Source: Atopsyche davidsoni
Taxonomy: Eukaryota; Arthropoda; Insecta; Trichoptera; Hydrobiosidae
Reading direction: 5' to 3'
NCBI GenBank assembly: GCA_022113835.1
Contig: JAILWY010000027.1
Coordinates: forward strand, 13,456,501 to 13,520,500
DNA: 64,000 nucleotides
Notes under the pieces: generated by a model
Databases searched by the model: none
The model's input: only the letters and a program-made list of their open reading frames with translations
What the model was told of the DNA's origin: nothing
Part shown: positions 47,701 to 59,415 of the stretch, piece by piece
How the letters are laid out: the number at the start of each line of letters is the position of its first letter
Numbering within the stretch: the stretch's first letter is position 1
Position numbers and translations under genes: made by a program

Positions 47701-50700
47701 TATTATTTTCGAACATTAACAGAATATGTGTTATTTTTGGATGCGAAATCCAAATTTATATATATGGTAGTTAGTTAATGTCGAAAAGTGTTTGAATTTC
47801 TATATATTTTTTTTTATTATCAATTTGAAATTAAAAATATTAATATTAAAATTCTATACAAGCAATAAAGGCGATCTGATAAAAAATATTCCAACTGCGT
47901 TTTATAATGAATATAATGCTTATTTGATGCCACGCGTCCCCGGCGGTAGCCCGGCCCGGCGTACAACATAATACATAAGTTTTTACAAGAAGATGTTTAA
48001 CTTAATGGTTTTTATTATTATCGGTATAAGTAGGAATAACGGAAATATTATAGAGGGCAGCACATGCTGCTTCAGATTATTTATTTCATTATGAGTTATG
48101 ACAGCCACGAGCGAAAATTATACGAAGCGTCGCTACAGTTCGCGGCGACTTCTGCGGCCCGGGAGTCTCGGAGCGAGCGCCGGGGAGGCGGCAAAAAAAT
48201 GTACAGCTATGATGAAAAGTAATGGAATTCGTTGAAGATGCGTGGTAATCAATTTCAATGGATCGTGAGCCATTGGTGGTGAGGAAATTAAAAAGAAAAT
48301 AATAGCTCGCGCTACAACTGAATACGGGCGTTTATGGTTCTTTCGTACTACGTGATTATATTTTTTGTAAGTTATATTATGATACTCGCTAACTCTATAG
48401 TACGATATTGATATAATGTGAAAAGGGGAACAGTCAAAAGGATATAAATAGATATTCGAATCCAAATTTGATACCTACACGCGCAACGAATTAAAAAAAA
48501 ACTATTTAAAAACAAATTATATGCACTATAAAATCTAAATATAATTATACAACAGGATTCAATGATATTAAATGAGCGTGTGGTTTTGTAATTTTGTTTA
48601 TTACAGTAAGACCTAATGATATTTTATTTTACATTTAAAAAAAACGCTATCTGTACTTTAAAGTCAAAATTTATTATTTATACTTAACTAAAATCCTATT
48701 TAATTCAGTCAATCCTATTTGATTTCTCGCCGCCTAGACAGTTATAGCAACACTTAAAAACGTGAATAAAAACTTAATGCTTTGAGTTGAACAATTATAG
48801 TATACTGGATTTGTTTGACGATTTGTAAATTAGCTGTACACGTAAAACTATTTACAAAGGTAATAAGCTAAATGCAAAAAAAATAAATTAAAGTAGAATA
48901 TTTTACATACAAAAAAATCGATAAAGTTAGCAAGCATAATTCAAATTCAATTCATGAAGTTAGCGAGTTTCTCAGTATAAGCGCAGCTGAGGGAGTCACC
49001 GACGACCGAAATACTTATTTTTTGCATGCTAATTTTTTTAAATCTAGTTTTAGAAATCTTTGCAACTTTTAACCTTTGCAAGAATTGATTTATTCTTCGG
49101 CTTCTGTTTTTTTTTTCATTCATAACATATTTATAGATTCAGTAAATTCATGAAATGAAAACAAATATCAAAGTACATTGCAATATAATTTAATTCTGAA
49201 GTTAACTGCTGCAAAAAAATCGGTTGAGTTAAAATTAAACTGATCTAATTAAGATATCCGTAAAAAAAACATGGAAACAAATTGTTATTAAATAACTGGT
49301 AATTAGTGTGAAATTTATAAATTCGCAATGTTCTAGCATTATTTTGAGACTTATTACACTTTAGAGCAATTAGAAATTGCCTTAAATAGCTTTGCGTATA
49401 TAGTGAAGAATCGTATTCATATACGTAATCGTAAGATATTTTTTTAAAAAACAGCTGATGGAAACAAATATAAATTTTTGCCGACATGATTAAAAAAAAA
49501 AAAAAAAAAGGAAAACAATTTTTTTGAAAAGGATGTACAATTTCATTTATTCACATTCATTAAAGACACACATGTAAGCGGCGACACTATTTGATGTAGT
49601 TATGAAAGTAAATACACATTGGATAAAAATCTGGATCAATATGAGTGAAGAGATCGCTCAGTCCTCACTCAGTTTGTTCCAAGGGGTCTCGACAGACGGT
49701 TCTGACGAATTGAATGAAATGCATGTAATTTTATTGTACTTAAGTTTCGAAAGTATTAATAGAAAATGAAAATGTGAATCTATCAATAAATAATTAACTA
49801 CGATATCTTCGCTAATGATGATATTTTATAAAAGCGCAGAGTCCGTGCCTCCCTTCTTGTAGACCTGTAGGTTTCGAAAGGCCTCGAGCAGAAGGTCTTG
49901 CGTCACAATCAGGAGCCGCGCGCAGTAATTCCTACTCATTAAACTGCATCTCCGCCGCCCCGCGCGGGAGCCTCCAACTCCATTGCATAATAATTTCATT
50001 TTTTGTATGATGCGTAATTGATTGAATATTGTAATTCATGTTTCTACGTTTGGCTGTGAATATTTTGGTCCGTAATTTCGTCGATTTTATGTACACCAGG
50101 AGTAGTCATTTTGTATTGATTGAATTTCTGTTAAAAAAAAAACTATAATATATTTAATTTGTATATTTAACAATAGACATGACATTTCCGACGGTAAGCT
50201 GTAAATATCTAAAAATTACACAGTATAATTTAGGTAGTAATATTATTCTACTCGCTTTGTAAAATATATTATTAGGAAAATGAGCTTCACGGATCGTATA
50301 TTCCAGTTATTATGTGACGTTTTCGTAAATTCATTTGAAAAAAAATCAGCGCGATATTGGAAATATTACGCGAAGAAAACATTGTTTAGCTAACGAATAA
50401 ATGCATACATTCAGAAACGTGCACTGACGACGCATCAGGTGTCTCAGATACATAGGGCGGTGGGAACTTACAGTCGAAATAACCTGATTATTAAAATCCA
50501 AGAAGGTTAGCGACTTCATAAAAGATTGAAAGCGGTCGCTAGATAGGGACTGTTAATTATTTTAAATCCAAAAAACAATTTCAATAACCAACGTATTCTA
50601 AAAATAGTCAAGAAATCCTATTATCTCCTCCCGAGCAGTCGCCGTGCTCGCACCCAGCTCGCGGGCGTTTCCTGCGCCGAGTCGCGTTTTTCGCTCTTGA

Positions 50701-51474
50701 TTGATGATTCGACGTCCGCCGTCGCCGGGAATCGAGTCACCGGATCTTCGATTATAGATTGCGGCGACGAGTTTAGCATACCTGCTTGGACTTATAAGGC
50801 GGGATGCGTAATAGGAAAATGAAAGTGCGAAGGCATCAGCTCACCTCGTCAGGGGTTACCGAAGAGAGCCGTAATTGCCGTGCAGGACGGCGCGAGCGTT
50901 TCGAAAGCCCGAATGCAGCGTTCGCCGCGTGCAGCCGCCGGGCCGGCACTCCAACCCGAAGTGAAATGCACTCCGACCGAGGAAGCACCCCCCTGCGACC
51001 TCCGCAAAAACAAGAAGCAGCCTAAAATTTAGGAAATGTGAGCACTCCCCTTACAATCGCGAATAACTGCGCGTGAACGAGGTTGGGGGCGCTTCTGACG
51101 CAGAAAAAACTTTTACGAATGGAACTTATTTTAAAACACCCAAATAAATATATATTTTTTAAGTAATTTTACATTGATGAAAGAAATAAACATATTTACC
51201 TAACAAAAAAATTCAGGATATTAATCACGAGAAAGGCTTCGTACACTACTACCTGAGCTGTTCTCATTGCCCGCACTGCGAAGACAAAAAACACGACTTG
51301 TCAGTATTTGAACTGAACTTTGGCGCTGTATTTAAGTTCTTCACACTATAACATTTTATGTTATAGACTCAATTTTTTATTGCTTAATCGGGACTTCGTT
51401 TTGCATTTTCAATTTAGATCAATATCGTGGATTGTATTCTTTCACAAAGTAGTTTATTTATTTCGTTACTTAAA

Positions 51475-51510
<36 letters not shown>

Positions 51511-53360
51511 TAGAGATGTCGAATAAGCCAAAATATTTGTATTTTTTATCCAATTTAACTTTTTATAAGGAAAGTTAAAATTTTGTTAGTAGAAATATTA
51601 CGTAAAGAATATTCTCATATTTCTTATTAAAAAAAATTATATTTTCACTGCCTTGTTTATTGATTTAAATAAACCTTTGCTTTTTTAAAATAATTGTAGA
51701 ATTTCAATTCTGATTAGGTTTCCATTTAGCACTGAGAAAAATTAATATCCAAAAAAATTCAACGAGACTAAATTGCAACCTTTTGACAGTTGATCTTAAA
51801 TTATAGTTTGAAATGTGCGATTGCAATATGGCCGCTTTCACTATTAAAATAGATTAGATTTAAATGGAAAATAAACGCAGCCACCTCTCCTTTTTATGCT
51901 CTTTACCCAAAAAGTGAAAACAGGATGAAGTCGTTCAAGGTTCCCCTGCAATCGTTTTCGATGCTCAATATCACAAATATTCTATGATAGCCGACAATGT
52001 GGAGAATCCGGGCACCTGCTCTGCATCCCGGCGATCTCAGCGGTCGGCGGCAGGATATCTCAAGTTACTGCAGGGTTATTAAGAAGGTATTGAATTATCT
52101 TCATAAATTATGAAAGGAAACGTAAAAAGGCCCGTTCACTGTCCAGCCGGGCGGTCGTTGCAGACATCAGCTGTTTGGTCATAAAACTGTAGCAGAAAGG
52201 TAACTGAATGGTCGAATAGCGATAAATCATCCTGTAACATCGCGTGCCTTCGAGTCCCGGGACTAGACGCGACGTGCACTCGGGAATGGCGGCCTTCGAG
52301 GTTTCGAAATCGCGAAACACGTCAGCGAGCCTCACAGGGCTCGAGTGCACGCCCCGTTGCTAACTAAATTTATCTGCCAACTGTATCACGGATGTTAGAT
52401 TTTTTTTTAACAAGGTATACAAAAGTAGAGCCATGTCAATGAACGCAGTTTGTAGTATCGAGCTAAGAGAATTCATCAATTTTTAGGACGTGTAATTGTA
52501 TCTAAAAACAAGTGTACCAAAGGCTTTTGTCGGTACTCTGAAAAAAGTTTTCTGTTTAAATGTTATATTCTCCGTGGAAATATAATAATATTTATAAACT
52601 GAAATACATTTTACAGAAAAAAATAAATAAGATATCGGTTGAGGCACAGTCAAAGCACTAGCGCAAACCGAATGCGAGGTAAAAAGAACATTTTATAGCT
52701 CCAAGCGGGTACTTTTTGTTGCGCGGCGAGGAGCGGCCCACTCGCGGCCATTAGACAAACATTACGTAATAACACAAACCGAGACGGAACAAATCTGACA
52801 ATGCCATCACTCACAGCTCATCCGTTCGACGCATCGCCCGCGCGGAGGGCGAGCTCTAACGAGCGTTCCTTTGTTATGCATACTGCTTCTAAATTCATCA
52901 TATAATATTAATTTTATCTGTGAAAATCGACTCGCGGTCCAGTTGTTGACGCGCTTGCTAATCGATTGCGCGCTTCCCAGTTCGAGTTCGAAAAATCTTT
53001 TCAGTCTATTTCTCCATGTTTAAAGGTGAAGAAAACTCGAAAATTAAAAAAACCCACCTGAAGCGGGTTTCCTGCGCCCAGCCGGATACGAGACAAGCCT
53101 GGAGCGACTAGTTCTGGACACGGCCGTGATTCCTTTTGCATGCTTCCGATTGTTTTTTACATTGTTCCTTGCCGGCTTCTTACTCGTTCAATGGCGAATA
53201 TTTTTAAAATGCCTAAGCTCTCAATGCAAAAATATCAACGAATATCTTTCTAAAAAATGTATGCTAATTTATTTTCTTCTGCAATACTTCTGAAATTTAG
53301 ATTTCAGAAGGATGAATTGAAATCATTGAGCGTTGCGTTTATTTTTAAACTAAAAAGTAC
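47701..53360. other. non-coding region with many CpG islets
   Basis: Islets at about 47935-47975, 48130-48200, 49850-49985, 50630-51010 (the largest), 51990-52050, 52130-52350, 52730-52870 and 53080-53140. A (TA)n tract lies at 51479-51507. No exon is supported. Confidence 0.5.
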
Positions 53361-53514
53361 AAGTATTCAATATTTTTGACAGAGGATGGTGTTACACTAT
53401 GTCGAAACCGATCACTAATAAAATTAAACATGTGGAAAGGTCACAAAAGTATTTTATTTAATATATTACAACGGAATTCCACCAAATAATCTCCATCAAA
53501 AATATTGAATACTT
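53361..53514. mobile_element. family 3, compact copy E with terminal inverted repeats
   Basis: A 154-bp unit with a perfect 19-bp inverted repeat at its ends, AAGTATTCAATATTTTTGA (53361-53379, mirrored at 53496-53514). Inside are GTCGAAACCGATCACTAATA and AAAGTATTTTATTTAATATA. No clear target duplication was found. It looks like a MITE, but the shared body with copies A-D makes an inverted retroposon possible. Confidence 0.6.
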
Positions 53515-56500
53515 TAATTATAATTTCTACGAAAAAAGAAGACAAGTTATAAAATGTAATTTTTGACTCGGATTTTCATATCGGAAAGAATTTGGAACCT
53601 TTTATTCAGCGTCACACGCACACGAGAAGGTGCACAGTGTAGAATGTACGGAGGTTCTGTACCCGCGCGGGGTACTGGCCGGCGCAAGGACGCCCGCCCA
53701 AGGCCGCGCCCGCCGAACACACAACTTCACCTCTGCACCGCCTCGCCACACATCGGGACTCTTTTACACACAGTAGTCAACTTCAAGATTCCCTAGTTGA
53801 GAACGAAGCGTATACAATGCATTATGAAAGTTCATTTTACAGGTATACTTACCATGAAAGTGTTCGATTAAGTCGATTCATATGTAATCAAGAGTTATGG
53901 TTCCGGTCACTATTGAAAACAACTGCTAGTTGAAGAGCAGAAGCAGAAGAGCACTCGCGGCATCAAAATACACGCATGTCTCAAATGCAAAAAACAAACA
54001 ATCAACATATGAGGATAGCATTCCTGAAAATTTACCATCACGCGTGTAGTATTACATTATTTGTACTGTTAATTATTAATGTGTCCTAAAACGTAGACAA
54101 ATTATGTTTAAAGCGTAAAAAAATTACATCCACAAATTTCCTACGGAAAGTGATTTTTATGTAAATACTATTACAAAAATTGCATATCGGAAGTAGGTCT
54201 CGGGTATACTGTCTCTTAATACTACTTCAATCACACTACGCTTTTGTAAAATATGAGAATAATTTTGTGGTAGGTACTGGCAACGCGAACTCAAATGTCG
54301 CCGACATGAAACATGCATGATTTATTTTCAAATAAACTCACTATATTTACTAATAAATATAATACTTCACGAATAATGATATTGGATCACTATTTATAGA
54401 TGTCCCCGCGACCCAACGTTCGAGGTTTATCGAATTTTATTGCACGGTGGCAGCGAGCACTTGTAATGCAAGAAGTGTTGTGTAGTCGCTATAGTAGATT
54501 GTGGGAATCCTATATCTGCGAAAAGTACAACCGACATCCTAGCACCCCAGAAACTACAACGACCGCGGCCGACGATTAACTAATCCAGCCGAAAGAATAT
54601 CAATCAATCTTGAACGTGCGTATGTAATGGAGACACGGTGAACGGGGCTAGAGCACTGTGATATTGATTTTAGGATACACGTATTTACACCAAATTATAA
54701 TATTTTACATTCATTAAATGATCAATCCATACAGTATCAAAAATTTCCTGTACGTGAGGATATTCATTTACATTACAAAGTTTTGGATATAAGATTAAAG
54801 GAAATATATGAACAAAAAAACTATCAAGATTTATTTTAAAGTCCATAATTATAAAAAAAAAATTCTTGCGCCATTAAACTATTTACATCCTCGGTAGTGG
54901 ACTCCAGAGCATAACAGGAAAAGAAGTTTGAAAAGAAGATAACCTTTAGAAAAATGCAGCACGGCAGCTCTCCGGAAAGGAATGGAATTTCCTCTATTGT
55001 TACACACCATATGAATCTTTTAAGTATGCGATCGTTTACTTTGAATCATATGAAATACAATAACACGAAATAAATAATAAATAAATATATTTACATATTT
55101 TTTTAGATCTTTTGTAAGTAAAATACTTGATTACTACATTTAAGAGAGTTTGATTAGTGTTCAATACGTTGCCAGAAACATCATCATTAATTTAAAAAAA
55201 CGAAATTCTACATTTCCATGAATAAACGGTTTGTGTAATCTCTGGTTTTTATTAGCAATGAAAAGTTATAATATTGTCGGATTGCGTTCCGAGACAGTTC
55301 TATGAGCAATGCCGCGCTGAAGGACGGGGCCAGCGGCGGCGGGAGATGCCGGGACGATGACTTGAGAGGACTTCGCGCGGACTTCGCGCGGACGGCTAAT
55401 CAAAATAATATTGAGTCTATGAATGGGTGTGTGTGAATTAGTTTTTTGGTGGAGGTGGTCAGCTGGCTGCTCGAATCCGCGTGCAGCGGCTTGGCGCTGC
55501 CGTTTCACACGTCGTCGTGGACGCTGGGTACGCGATCTGGCTCCTTCGATACGTCGAAACGAAAAGTATATTTAATATTTTATAGTTGTATATTTTAAAG
55601 AAAGACGAGGGAACCCACTACACTATTTTCTCCTTAGAAAACTATGAACACTAATTGAGCATAAATTTATGCTTAGTCAGATGGTCGCCAACCTCCTCTG
55701 AGGAAAGGCATCTGATGAAGAGGTTATATTTAATATTTTTATGGTTCTCGGTTATTATGTTTCGTTTTTTCTTTAGTGTTAAACGTTTGTAGTATGTACA
55801 TCAAAGTAAGAATGCGTCGTTATACTCAATAACCGAGAATTTACTAAAAAAAAAACGGCCGCTTAAATCTACGAACACATAAAATAAATGAGTAAATAGT
55901 GAAACTTGCACCAACAGAGAAGAAAAGCGAAAAACAGCAGTTAAGTTTAATAAATACAATTTGAGTAAATGTACCCATAAAGCTGTGTTTCAGAAACGAA
56001 TATATAATGTGGAGATATATAATAAGAATATTGTAATAAAGTAAAATCATAAATTCAATTCAAAAGCTAAATAAATTGAATTTGAAAAAAAATAAAATTT
56101 TGTGATTGGATAAAAGGTCTCTTTTATGTTAGTTTTCAATAAACACAACGAATCTAGAATTTATGAACATATTATAATAGATCCGATATTATTCAAAGAG
56201 CAGACATGTTTGCTGTTAACGGAGCTCCGTAAGACGTTTTTTTTAATGTAAATCCATCTAATTTAGTAAAATATTCTGTCGTATGAATGAGTAATCAGAT
56301 AATTAGACATAAGATAATACTTTTCTTCGGGAAATATATTAGGCTATTTATTTCACTAGGAATTTTTAGGTAAAATATGATAACTTTTTTTTAAATACAA
56401 AAAGATATATTATAAGATTAATATTTTTTGATAGATGATTTTTTGAGAGACGATTTTTAGACTTAAGATTTTTTATGTTTTTAAAACAAAAATAATCTCT

Positions 56501-58193
56501 TTTTTGTTAGTAATTGCAAATTACCTTTGATTATTTTTATGATCATATTATATAGCTTGACTGTGAATGTCTCCTTTTCTATAATATATTCCCCCTAATA
56601 ACGTTTCCTGTACCTCAGGAATAACAGCGATTATTATTAGCAATAGTAATAATACCAAATATATTGCCAAAACTTGAAGTGTCAATAATCGTGACAGTGA
56701 ATAATTCCTTGCTTTATAAAAACTATTTATGATAAGATATACTCTAAAAAAGTTCTTATAACACAGCACGAACAGTAATTATTGTTGGCTATTTATGTTT
56801 TATAAAAAAAGTTATAAAAGCGGTAATTACCATGGATTACTGCAGTTTACTAATCCTATTAAATATTAATCCAAAATATTACCCCCGCATTTTATAATAT
56901 TAAGATTGTAGTCTTAGATCTTATGTTTACGCGGTCAACGATAGTACACATGAAGAATAAATAATATTGTTAAAGTTGAATGAAAAAAAAAAAAAAAATT
57001 GCGCTGCGGTATCCTTGCTTTAAGAGCTTAATAAAACAAGTGACATATAAAAAATCCAGTTCACGCTTAGTATTCCGTCTGGCTTCAAATAACTGTTTAA
57101 AACTGCAACCTCGCATCGGCGCAGGCATCTCGCGCCGAGCTTACGGTTATGGCAATTTCAAAATAGCAGTAGTATAAGGAAATGGGGTATCGGAGCGCGC
57201 CCCTGCCCCAGCTCGCCGAGTGACCTTCGACATGCAGAGAGAGTTCGCAGAATTCTTTGGAAAATATGGGGAGCTGGGCGAAATCCGATGCGACTGAGAG
57301 AACCCGGGCAACGAGGAAGACGACTTTGGGGGTGCCGAGGGACGATGAATAATATGGCCAAGGCAGCCAACGGAGCGCGCTCCCGGCCGGGAATACGCGC
57401 GGGCCGTTTTCAATATAAGCATGCTCATTTATACATTTTTTCAAAAGCTTACTAAACAATTTATGAGCCACTCTAAATGTTTTGAAAAATAGGTAAGTGA
57501 GACCGATTGTATTACTAACGAAATAATTATGACAAAAACAAAACAATCTAAATCCAAATCGTTTTAAAACATAACGCTTCTCTATAAGAAAACAAATAAG
57601 TATTATTGGTAAAAAAATTAAAAAGAAATACCACGAGTTAAATTTGAAACAAATTGGGTTGCTGAATTCGTCCTGCCAACAGATTAAGCAAATATCGTGT
57701 AGTCGTATAAAATGTAAATAAAAAAACTATCTCTAAAAACCTTAGAGGCCTGTTTGATTTGCAACATTTCATACAATTAATACAAACAAGCTTAGATAGG
57801 AGATAAGGAAATATGTTCGGAGTAGGTGCTTTCATCTTTCAAATACTTAGTGAGTGTCCTTGAACAGCGCAAACACTTACTTATTGTCTAAACCTCTTAA
57901 CATATATGTTATCTTAAAAAAATAAACCAATGAGTTACGGAAAACAAATGTATTTTCAAATATAAATATCAACCATGATTAAATATTACGATAACAATAA
58001 ATCAATTTCGCATGGAATTGTATATTTATATCTAATGGATCTTAAAGTAAGAAATAATAAAATGGTCCCAGATACTCGATAAATCAAATTAGTATTTTGA
58101 TATAAACTGTTTAATATGAATACAAATATCGTTATTCTCGTCGTTTTACCCGAGTACCTGGTGTTAAATAAGTACAAAAACAAATCGTTCAAT
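53515..58193. other. non-coding region with CpG islets
   Basis: Islets at about 53650-53760, 54400-54600, 55270-55560 (with a 13-bp duplication of GACTTCGCGCGGA near 55368-55393) and 57120-57410. The rest is AT-rich and without recognisable genes. Confidence 0.5.
55613..55720 (-). repeat. dispersed repeat with inner palindrome, copy 2
   Basis: Reverse-complement match to 43245-43356, with TCAGAGGAGGTTGGCGACCA and GCATAAATTTATGC conserved. Confidence 0.7.
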
Positions 58194-58205
58194 TAAAATA
58201 ATTAA

Positions 58206-58428
58206 TATGATAAGGTACATTTTTTTCACACATTCAAATGATTAAAGAAACTCTCAGAAAAATATAATCCTGACTTGCGTGGGTTTCGAACCCACATCCC
58301 CACACTTACCACATTTAATCATTTCAATGTGTGATAAAAAGTGTACCTAATCATATTAACATTAATAAACCTGTATAGGTAAATAAATACGCACTTGATT
58401 GACGTTCAATCCACAAAATATACATATA
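58206..58428. mobile_element. fold-back SINE, family 1, copy 3
   Basis: A 223-bp insertion with a 12-bp duplication, TAAAATAATTAA (58194-58205 and 58429-58440). Arms of about 41 bp (TATGATAAGGTACATTT type) face each other at 58206-58246 and about 58314-58356. The centre contains the palindrome GTGGGTTTCGAACCCAC, derived from the T-arm of the tRNA head, and the right side ends in the CCTGTATAGGTAAATAAATA tail. Confidence 0.72.
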
Positions 58429-58440
58429 TAAAATAATTAA

Positions 58441-59223
58441 CTCGTTCACAGGTTAAAAAAATTGAACCAATAAAGGGAATTTATAAAAACCTCTTAAAAG
58501 AGGTCCTTACCTACTATTTTCTACTCAATAAATCGAGCCGTAAATTTAAGATGAAGGAGATATAAAAAAACCTTCGCGGTTTCATCAATTTCATCAATCC
58601 ATCAGCCCATAGCCGAACATCCCGCCAACTCCAGTTAGATTAAACTCATCGTAATTAAAAGCATCTATTCAATTGTTACTCCATCTTATCTTATTTATAA
58701 ATGCAAGGTCCCTAACCTTTCAAAAAAAAAAAAAATATATATATTTAACTATCCTGCAAGAAGAGAAAATAAAGAAAAAAACATTTATTAAACTTTAAGA
58801 TTCAGTCTTTACGATCGATGTAGAGAATAAAACAATCAGCATTATAAATTATTATTAATGAAAAGGGAGGTGTATTTTGTGGCGCACATCGACATGTAAG
58901 CTCTGAATATACACTCGAAACTGCGGCCAATATCTAACTGCAGTGCGGCACAAACTGCTTCGAGGTTAAAAAAGGAAGCGATTTTTTAATGAATTCTATA
59001 AAAGGATATAAAATATAGACGTAAAATTATTTTTTTAAATATTATAGAAATAAAATTATTCATTTTCTATTGAAAATTAATAATTTTTATTTCGAATTTC
59101 ATATTTGAATTTCAGTACCTTTCAAGAGCGAGAGTTTGAATAGTATACTAACTAATAATATATTTTAAATAACTATCAACGCAGAATTGACCAAATTAAT
59201 CATAAAAAAGACTTATAATCAAG
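58441..59223. other. AT-rich, nothing recognised
   Basis: No frame, splice pair, repeat or RNA structure stands out. Confidence 0.5.
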
Positions 59224-59237
59224 GATAATAACGATTA

Positions 59238-59401
59238 CAATAAAATAAAACCAAATGGTTTTGGAGACTACGTTAATTTCACTATTAGCGAGAGCTCTTT
59301 CGCCGAACACGGCATCTTCAAGACTAGAGTCTTGAAGATGCCGTGATCTCGAAGATGATAATAAAATGGAGTATTACAAAATAAATACCAGTTCCATTAA
59401 T
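59238..59401. mobile_element. fold-back retroposon, family 2, copy 2
   Basis: A 164-bp insertion flanked by a perfect 14-bp duplication, GATAATAACGATTA (59224-59237 and 59402-59415). The left part matches copy 1 from AATAAAATAAAACC to CATCTTCAAGACT. It is then inverted (AGTCTTGAAGATGCCGTG) and ends with the ACTGGTATTTATTTTG tail in reverse. Copy 1 has this tail on the left and copy 2 on the right. Confidence 0.72.
59290..59325 (-). other. hammerhead-ribozyme-like motif (family 2, copy 2)
   Basis: Identical to the motif at 30317-30352: TTGAAGA, T, GCCG-TGTT-CGGC, GAAA, GAGCTC, TC on the minus strand. Conservation of this segment between two copies whose flanks differ (CACTATTAGC against CACTTGTAGC) is notable, though two copies cannot prove selection. 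Confidence 0.4.
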
Positions 59402-59415
59402 GATAATAACGATTA

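Noticed and set aside
57225..57300. RRM-like peptide EFAEFFGKYGELGEIRCD on the plus strand
   Set aside because: Only about 22 codons before a stop, inside a GC-rich islet, with no splice sites placed sensibly. The resemblance to an RNA-recognition helix is probably chance.
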